The notes beneath the pieces were generated by a model. The model was not told where the DNA came from. It made no database searches and saw only the letters and a program-made list of their open reading frames with translations. Of a stretch of DNA of 64,000 nucleotides, positions 58,487 through 64,000 are shown piece by piece. Both the position numbers and the translations under genes were made by a program. The DNA comes from Desulfosarcina widdelii (GTDB taxonomy: Bacteria; Desulfobacterota; Desulfobacteria; Desulfobacterales; Desulfosarcinaceae), in assembly GCF_009688965.1 (NCBI RefSeq), contig NZ_AP021875.1, positions 5,580,001-5,644,000 of the forward strand. The letters run 5' to 3'. Positions within the stretch are counted from its first letter, which is position 1. Each line of letters begins with the position of its first letter.

Positions 58487-59431
58487 ATGACTGCAGGAAA
58501 AACTGAAACCGTCAAGGGCAAGGGTGAGAAAAAGGAGTTGTGGAGATGGAGTGAATCCAGGTGGACCAATCCGGACATCGACTGGAAAAAAGGAGAAATC
58601 GTTTCCGCAGGCATAGATATAGGGTCGGTGAGTACGCAGTGCGTTATTATGGTTGATGGCGAACTATATGCTTACGCCAGCCTGAGGAGCGGATCTTCCA
58701 GTGATGTCAGCGCAGAGCGAGGCTCGGTAAAAGCTCTGGAGGGCACCGGGATGACAATTCAGGACTGGGATTATTGTGTGGGCACCGGATACGGACGGGT
58801 GAATATCCCGATGTCTAAGAGGGCGATAACGGAGATTGCGTGCCATGGCCGGGGAGCAAACTGGATGTACGGGCCCAGTATTCGAACCATACTTGATATG
58901 GGCGGCCAGGACTGCAAGGTCATCCGGATTGATGAAAAAGGCAAATTATTAAATTTTGTCATGAATGACAAATGTGCGGCAGGCGCCGGTCGCGGTATGG
59001 AAGTTTTCGCTGATTTTGTCGGCGTTCCCGTTACCGAAGTCGGAGAACGTTCTTTTGATGTTGACGAAGAGCCGGATCCGGTCTCCAGTACGTGCACCAT
59101 ATTTGCGAAATCGGAAGCCGCGGGGCTTTTAAAAGAGGGCTGGGATGTCAATAAGGTTCTAGCGGCATACAGTTCCGCAACAGCACACCGGGTGGTTGAA
59201 CTCATGGACAGGGTAGGGTTGGAGGAAAAACTGGCAATTACAGGCGGCATTTCAAAAAACCGGGGGGTTTCAGACAGGATCGCCAAATATTGCGGAATGG
59301 AATTCGTTCCCAAAATTTGGCACAATTCCGAATACGAGAAGAAACAAATTCCTTTTGATACCCAAACCGCAGGCGCTATTGGTGCGGCACTTTTTGCGAA
59401 GGCACTGGCGGAAAAGGAAAAGGGTAAATAA
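58487..59431 (+). CDS. bzdP: Benzoyl-CoA reductase, bzd-type ATPase subunit P
   Basis: The 314 residues form the second ASKHA ATPase: AGIDIGSVSTQCVIMVDG, ILDMGGQDCKVIRID, the cluster Cys in NDKCAAGAGRGME and SSTCTIFAKSEAAGL, and GGISKNRGV. The short length (314) fits BzdP of the Azoarcus type, not the 438-residue BcrA of Thauera, hence the bzd naming. A 40-residue charged leader precedes the fold. It starts behind AAGGAGGAGACTCAAAC, 15 bases after bzdQ, and pairs with subunit Q. Confidence 0.88.
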   Translation: MTAGKTETVKGKGEKKELWRWSESRWTNPDIDWKKGEIVSAGIDIGSVSTQCVIMVDGELYAYASLRSGSSSDVSAERGSVKALEGTGMTIQDWDYCVGTGYGRVNIPMSKRAITEIACHGRGANWMYGPSIRTILDMGGQDCKVIRIDEKGKLLNFVMNDKCAAGAGRGMEVFADFVGVPVTEVGERSFDVDEEPDPVSSTCTIFAKSEAAGLLKEGWDVNKVLAAYSSATAHRVVELMDRVGLEEKLAITGGISKNRGVSDRIAKYCGMEFVPKIWHNSEYEKKQIPFDTQTAGAIGAALFAKALAEKEKGK

Positions 59432-59436
59432 AGACG

Positions 59437-59778
59437 ATGATGGCAAATTGGGGGTACCAGGACGGATCCGGTAAATATTTCATCACAATCGACACGGATA
59501 AATGCGATGGATGTGGTGCGTGTGTAGAGGCTTGTCCTCAGGGTGTCCTTGAAGTGGGAGAAGATCCGGCAGACCCCCTACGGGATGAGCCTGTCGCTTT
59601 TGCCGGCGAAGAGCAGCGTAAGAAGTTGAAGTTTGCCTGTTCTCCGTGCAAGACATATCTGACGTCCGTGGATGGAGCTGAAAGTAGCATGCCGACGCCT
59701 GAACTGTTGGCTGAAGAAAGACAAAAGCTTCCCTGTGTGGCGGTGTGTGACAAAGCCGCCATTACACATTCATGGTAA
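59437..59778 (+). CDS. Ferredoxin, probable electron donor to benzoyl-CoA reductase
   Basis: The 113 residues hold a classical 4Fe-4S site (CDGCGACVEACP at about 24-35) and a second set of Cys with unusual spacing: FACSPCKTY and later LPCVAVCDKAA. So it may carry two clusters, the second ligated by CxxC and CxxxC separated by about 35 residues. It lies 5 bases after bzdP and overlaps the oxidoreductase gene by 7, corresponding in place to the bzdM ferredoxin of Azoarcus. It should carry low-potential electrons from the oxidoreductase to the ATPase subunits. Confidence 0.85.
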   Translation: MMANWGYQDGSGKYFITIDTDKCDGCGACVEACPQGVLEVGEDPADPLRDEPVAFAGEEQRKKLKFACSPCKTYLTSVDGAESSMPTPELLAEERQKLPCVAVCDKAAITHSW

Positions 59779-62294
59779 GTATGATGCAGGAAAATATAAT
59801 GCCAGTTAGATTGACAATTGACGGGGTGGTTATAGAAGCAGCGGATGGAACAACTATTCTTGAAGCAGCAGAGAGCGCTGGTATCTACATCCCGGCGCTC
59901 TGCAGTCATCCCGCAATTCCACCATTTGGAGATGGGATCCCGTCTGAGATGGTTTTCCGGGGAAATCACGCCATTCACGGGTTGGCGGAGAAGTATCAAG
60001 GTTGCGGAATTTGTTCGGTTGAGGTCGAGGAGGATGGTATCACGACCGCATGCAATACACCGGTACTGGCGGGAATGGCTGTTCATACAAAAACAGAAGA
60101 AATTACAGAGCTACGTCAAAATATTATAAGCGAAATATTATCAAAACATCCCCATGCGTGTTTGTTATGTCCGCAGCATGAGGGATGTGATTTAAAACAG
60201 TGTATCAGCAATGTGCCTGAAGAAGAACGATGTTGTCAGAACTTCAATGTTTGTGAATTAAAAAAGATCGCATCCTATGTCGGGATCAAGGATGATATCC
60301 CTCGTTTTAAACCGCAAGGTCTGTCTGTAGTCGAAGACGACCCCTTATTCGTCAGAGATTACAATTTATGCATTGATTGCGGGCGATGCGTTAGAATCTG
60401 CAATGATGTTCGGGGGATTGGCTCACTCGGATTTACTACGGTTGATGGAAAAGCCGTTGTCGGTACAAGAGGGCCTACCCTCAAGGAATCGGGTTGCAGG
60501 TTTTGTGGCGCCTGTGTAGAAGTTTGTCCGACAGGCGCTTTAACGGACAAGGGAGTTGTTCGGGCGAATCGAGAAAAATGGCTTGTTCCTTGTAGAAACA
60601 GATGCCCGGCCGGTGTGGATGTGCCAGAATATGTCAGGCTGATTCATGAGGGAAAATTTTCCGATGCGGCGGCAGTGGTGTACGAAAAGGTTCCTTTCGC
60701 AGCAACCTTGGGACGGGTTTGTTTCCATCCCTGCGAGGAGGTCTGCAGGCGTGGGGAAATAGATGACGCGGTCAGTATTAGGGAACTCAAGCGTTTTGCA
60801 CTGGAACATGACACCGGATTTTGGAAAGATAAAGTAAAAATCTTGCCACCCACTGGCAAAAAGACGGCTGTTATCGGTTCAGGGCCCGCAGGTTTGACTT
60901 GTGGGTACTATCTGGCCCAATTGGGGCATTCGGCTGTCGTTTATGAGGCAATGCCAAAACCCGGGGGGATGATGAGGTACGGTATTCCGGAGTACCGTCT
61001 CCCACGTGAGGTTCTTGATAAGGAAATTGAAGCAATACGGGAAGCCGGTGTCAATATCCTGGTGGATAGACGGATAGAATCCCTCGAAAAAATGTTCGAC
61101 GATGGCTTTGATGCCGTTTTCATCGCCATAGGGATGCAGGAAGGGTTGAAACTGGGAATTAAGGGAGAAAATCTCCATGAAGTGGTGGACGGAATATCAT
61201 TTCTCAGAGATGTAAACCTTGGAAAGAATATTGAGCTGGGTGAAAAAGTCGCTGTTATCGGCGGCGGAAATGTCGCCATGGACGCTTCCAGGACCGCTCT
61301 TCGTTTTGGTGCAAAAGAGGTAAGCATCCTTTACCGTCGGAGTTATGAGGAGATGCCGGCCTATAATGAAGAGATAGAACAAGCGATGGCGGAAGGTGTT
61401 AATATTGAATACCTTGTAATACCGGTCAATGTTTCAGAAAGCAATGGGAAAATAACTCTTGAATGTCAGCGTATGGAACTTGCGGAAATTGATGAAAGTG
61501 GAAGAAAACGCCCTGTCCCAGCAAAAGGGAGTGAATTCAGCCTGGAATTAGACAACATGCTGGTGGCTATTGGACAAAGAGCGGAAATTCCGAATGGCTT
61601 ACGTTCCATAACCGGCAAAAATGGTAACCTGATCGTGAATACCGATACTCTTGCCACTTCCATAAACGGTGTCTTTGCAGGTGGGGATATAGTGAGCGGA
61701 GCGTCGACGGTGATTGATGCCATTGCAATAGGGAAGAAGGCAGCTCGATCCATCGATCAATTCCTGGGCGGTGATGGGGTGATTGAAAGGAAATTCGTTG
61801 AGAGAGCGAAACCGGAGTTCGGTTCGAACGGAATAAATGGACTAAATCTGTCACGGCAAATGCCTATCAAGAAGGCGGCAATTGATGACAATTGCGGTTT
61901 TAATGCGATGTCGGGTTGCTATACCGAAAAACAGGCAATTGAGGAGGCAACACGTTGCTTGCGGTGTGATCTTCGATTCGCGTTATCTATTCCCAGCATG
62001 CCGCCGGAGAAGTGGATTGAGATAAATGAGAAGAATATGCAAACAATTCCAAATACGGAAGGTGTTTTACAGCTGTTCGACGGAGATAAAAACTTACTCT
62101 GCATTAAGGGTACAATGAATCTGGCCATGGAGCTTGAAGATCTGTCGGGACGGTTGGAAAAAGCAAGCTATCTTATCTGGGAAGAGGAAACCATGTATAG
62201 CAAAAGGGAAAGCGAGCTGCTGCAGCAGTACATGCAAAATCATGGAGGATTGCCAGAGGGAAATACCACGGAGCTGGATGACGATCTTTACTAA
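59772..62294 (+). CDS. NAD(P)H:ferredoxin oxidoreductase, NuoG-like N-terminus fused to GltD-like flavoprotein (BzdV-like)
   Basis: Up to 840 residues (ATG 59772, or ATG 59799 with GCAGGA upstream). Residues about 10-110 are a 2Fe-2S domain (SAGIYIPALCSHP, YQGCGICSVEVEEDG), then a His/Cys cluster (SKHPHACLLCPQHEGCDLKQ), two 4Fe-4S sites (LCIDCGRCVRICND, CRFCGACVEVCP), and a GltD-like part with FAD and NAD(P) sites (AVIGSGPAGLTCGYYLAQLG, AVIGGGNVAMDASRTALRFG, VFAGGDIVSGASTVIDAIAI). This layout fits enzymes that reduce ferredoxin with NAD(P)H. BzdV of the Azoarcus cluster has the same suggested role. Confidence 0.86.
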   Translation: MVSMMQENIMPVRLTIDGVVIEAADGTTILEAAESAGIYIPALCSHPAIPPFGDGIPSEMVFRGNHAIHGLAEKYQGCGICSVEVEEDGITTACNTPVLAGMAVHTKTEEITELRQNIISEILSKHPHACLLCPQHEGCDLKQCISNVPEEERCCQNFNVCELKKIASYVGIKDDIPRFKPQGLSVVEDDPLFVRDYNLCIDCGRCVRICNDVRGIGSLGFTTVDGKAVVGTRGPTLKESGCRFCGACVEVCPTGALTDKGVVRANREKWLVPCRNRCPAGVDVPEYVRLIHEGKFSDAAAVVYEKVPFAATLGRVCFHPCEEVCRRGEIDDAVSIRELKRFALEHDTGFWKDKVKILPPTGKKTAVIGSGPAGLTCGYYLAQLGHSAVVYEAMPKPGGMMRYGIPEYRLPREVLDKEIEAIREAGVNILVDRRIESLEKMFDDGFDAVFIAIGMQEGLKLGIKGENLHEVVDGISFLRDVNLGKNIELGEKVAVIGGGNVAMDASRTALRFGAKEVSILYRRSYEEMPAYNEEIEQAMAEGVNIEYLVIPVNVSESNGKITLECQRMELAEIDESGRKRPVPAKGSEFSLELDNMLVAIGQRAEIPNGLRSITGKNGNLIVNTDTLATSINGVFAGGDIVSGASTVIDAIAIGKKAARSIDQFLGGDGVIERKFVERAKPEFGSNGINGLNLSRQMPIKKAAIDDNCGFNAMSGCYTEKQAIEEATRCLRCDLRFALSIPSMPPEKWIEINEKNMQTIPNTEGVLQLFDGDKNLLCIKGTMNLAMELEDLSGRLEKASYLIWEEETMYSKRESELLQQYMQNHGGLPEGNTTELDDDLY

Positions 62295-62327
62295 ATCTAA
62301 ACCAGGGTAAAAGGAGTTGAATACAAA

Positions 62328-63470
62328 ATGGGAGCCATTGAAAAGTTTCAGGAGATTTATGAAAACAGAGGCGATTATATAAGGGGTTGGAAAGAAAAAA
62401 ATCCCGATGGGAAGGTCATCGGCTGTTTCTGCACCTATGTGCCGGAAGAGATCGCTTATGCCGGGGGGGTGCTGACAACGCGACTTTTAGGGAGTCACGA
62501 AATCGAGGATGCCACAGCGCCTCATATATTCGGCATGTTTTGTCCTTTCTGCCGTGATGTTTTGGCACAGGGACTCAAAGGACGAGCGAATTACCTGGAT
62601 GGGATCTGTGATGCCAATTGCTGTATGCATCTGCTTCAGGCGTTTGAGGCATGGGCTCTCAATGTAAAACCGGAACCGAAGGTGTTCCGCGTGGATATGC
62701 CATGCCAGGTTCAAAACCCCCATGCCATCCAATTCCTAACGGGGGAAGCGGAATGTTTCAAAAAGGATATCGAGGAATGGATGGGGAAAAAGATAACGAA
62801 TGACGATCTTGATCGTGCAATAGATGTGTTTAACGAAAACCGGCGGTTGATGAAGCAGATATATGAATTGAGAAAAGCCGACAACCCGCCTATCACCGGT
62901 CTCGAGTGTATGTACATGGTGGTGTCGGGGCAGCTGATGGACAAAAAGGACCACAACGTATTGCTGAAGGAAGCGCTGAAGGAACTGAAAAACCGCAAGT
63001 TGGACAGGGATCCTGGCACTCGATTGATGATTATCGGGAGCGAAAACGACGATGTAGAGTTTATTTCAATGCTGGAGAGCGGCATGACGTTGCCGTCAAC
63101 CGTTGTAATCGATGAAATGTGCACAGGCACGCGAGCCTTTTGGGAAGAAGTGATTCCTAAAGAGAACCGCATGGAGGCGATTGCTGAAAGGTACATCAAT
63201 CGAACACCGTGCCCGGCAAAAGACTTTCCCAATCGCATCCGGTTTCAAAGGGCCTTGAAATTTGCCAAAGAGTGGAATGTAGAGGGTGTGCTCACGCTGC
63301 AGCAAAAATTCTGCGACCCCCATGAGCTGGATATACCTTCTTTGAGAAAGTTTTTTGAAGAGAACGGTTTAAAGACCTATTTTCTCGAGCTCGACGTAAC
63401 CGTTCCGGTGGGCCAGTTTTCAACCCGGGTTGAGGCATTTATAGAGTCACTTATGTTAGACATTATATAA
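62328..63470 (+). CDS. bzdN: Benzoyl-CoA reductase, bzd-type subunit N
   Basis: The 380 residues belong to the 2-hydroxyglutaryl-CoA dehydratase D-component family: GCFCTYVPEEIAYAGGVLTT, then APHIFGMFCPFCRDVLAQGL, DGICDANCCMHLLQAFEAW and QKFCDPHELDIPSLRKFF supply Cys for a 4Fe-4S cluster. With subunit O it forms the dearomatising module that reduces benzoyl-CoA to a cyclohexadiene-carboxyl-CoA. The length equals BzdN/BcrC. It starts behind AAAGGAGTTGAATACAAA, 33 bases after the oxidoreductase. Confidence 0.88.
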   Translation: MGAIEKFQEIYENRGDYIRGWKEKNPDGKVIGCFCTYVPEEIAYAGGVLTTRLLGSHEIEDATAPHIFGMFCPFCRDVLAQGLKGRANYLDGICDANCCMHLLQAFEAWALNVKPEPKVFRVDMPCQVQNPHAIQFLTGEAECFKKDIEEWMGKKITNDDLDRAIDVFNENRRLMKQIYELRKADNPPITGLECMYMVVSGQLMDKKDHNVLLKEALKELKNRKLDRDPGTRLMIIGSENDDVEFISMLESGMTLPSTVVIDEMCTGTRAFWEEVIPKENRMEAIAERYINRTPCPAKDFPNRIRFQRALKFAKEWNVEGVLTLQQKFCDPHELDIPSLRKFFEENGLKTYFLELDVTVPVGQFSTRVEAFIESLMLDII

Positions 63471-63493
63471 AAGCTTACTTTAGGAGATGTAAA

Positions 63494-64000
63494 ATGACCG
63501 GAATAAAAAAATACCCTACAAAACAGTTTGATTGTTGGGGTCTGGCAAAAGAATTGCGGATGGATATCTATCGAAAACTCGGGCAAAAGGCGACTGGTGA
63601 GAAGGATTGGTTGGTTGTCAGCGGCGGTACCGAGGGCCTGATCGGACTTCCCGCGGGATTGGGGGAGGATTACGTCCCTTTTGGCGGAGAACCTTATGGC
63701 GCATCAACAGGGGCTTTGGGAAAATCCGTCGAAATGATGGGATATTGCGAGAAGAAAGGGTATGCCAGGGATTTATGCGGATATTGCCGCAATTATCTGG
63801 GTTCCACTTTCGGCGATAGTTATACTTTCGGCGGAAAATATCCCCATCCGGATCTGTATTTTCAGCTTCATTTCTGCGACACCCACGGGAAATGGTATCA
63901 ACCGGCGGCTGAATTTACAGACAAACCTTATTTTGTCATCGATATCGGCGCCATGTACCGATGGCCGAAATGGAATGAGAGCGAAGAAAGAAAAAAGTAT
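63494..64000 (+). CDS. bzdO: Benzoyl-CoA reductase, bzd-type subunit O (5' part; continues beyond window)
   Basis: From ATG 63494 (behind TAGGAGATGTAAA) 169 codons are open to the window end. The sequence resembles the start of the larger D-component subunit: WGLAKELRMDIYRKLGQKAT, GGTEGLIGLPAGLGEDYVPF, then YCEKKGYARDLCGYCRNYLG and YFQLHFCDTHGKWYQPAAEF with candidate cluster Cys. BcrB/BzdO are about 435-450 residues, so roughly 60 percent lies outside. It should pair with subunit N. Confidence 0.85.
   Translation, partial: MTGIKKYPTKQFDCWGLAKELRMDIYRKLGQKATGEKDWLVVSGGTEGLIGLPAGLGEDYVPFGGEPYGASTGALGKSVEMMGYCEKKGYARDLCGYCRNYLGSTFGDSYTFGGKYPHPDLYFQLHFCDTHGKWYQPAAEFTDKPYFVIDIGAMYRWPKWNESEERKKY

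Overview
The window looks like accessory-rich chromosome of an anaerobic Desulfobacterota (deltaproteobacterial) bacterium that degrades aromatics. Two things suggest this. The right end carries a bzd-type ATP-dependent benzoyl-CoA reductase operon behind a sigma-54 promoter and a divergent sigma-54 activator. There is also a coiled-coil/LuxR-HTH regulator of a kind common in that group. Base composition shifts several times (GC-rich at 1-15 kb, AT-rich at about 17-36 kb, GC-rich again in the IS cluster), as expected of stacked mobile DNA.

Layout. (1) 1-7.2 kb, minus strand: a phage packaging/head module made of a large terminase with an intein in its P-loop, a portal, and a MuF-type head protein fused to SAP-like repeats and a HipA/PI3K-like kinase domain that runs off the left edge. 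(2) 7.3-8.8 kb: a plus-strand integration module (small protein, orphan SAM-like DNA-binding protein, tyrosine recombinase). (3) 9.2-13.6 kb, minus: small phage-type genes including a sigma-like protein, then a ParB-like / large serine recombinase / DUF2924 cassette. (4) 13.8-16.8 kb: a LexA-like repressor with its own palindromic operator, followed by two genes I do not recognise. (5) 17.2 kb: a 3'-end fragment of ssrA (tmRNA) with its terminator, probably one end of an integrated element that extends to the right.

(6) 17.5-36.5 kb: the AT-rich island. It holds an ATPase, a DUF5131 protein, a ParB-like plus TGT/DpdA-like pair (candidate deazaguanine-type DNA modification), an IS21 scar, a Rep-like protein, a UvrD-type helicase, a TerB / BrxD-like ATPase / Lhr-like helicase operon (candidate stand-alone defence system related to BREX parts), two ThsB-like TIR genes (one truncated) without ThsA, and an Xre-ImmA/IrrE gene coupled to an unknown partner. 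(7) 36.6-40.5 kb: integrase, ribbon-helix-helix proteins, DUF4314, ArdC and DUF2958, typical of plasmids and ICEs. (8) 40.5-47.8 kb: an IS nest (IS1595, IS1380, IS21 and IS3 pieces) that has cut a CpXC-like gene and a universal stress protein gene.

(9) 47.8-54.1 kb, minus: LuxR and TetR regulators, an MFS transporter, overlapping panE-panC, a universal stress protein and an N-terminally truncated etfA. (10) 54.1-64 kb: the sigma-54 activator (TPR-GAF-AAA+-Fis) and the divergent operon bzdQ-bzdP-ferredoxin-NAD(P)H oxidoreductase-bzdN-bzdO. In that operon, NAD(P)H electrons probably pass through the oxidoreductase and ferredoxin to the Q/P ATPase subunits, which drive reduction of benzoyl-CoA at the N/O subunits. 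All assignments come from reading motifs in the sequence; no database search was possible.
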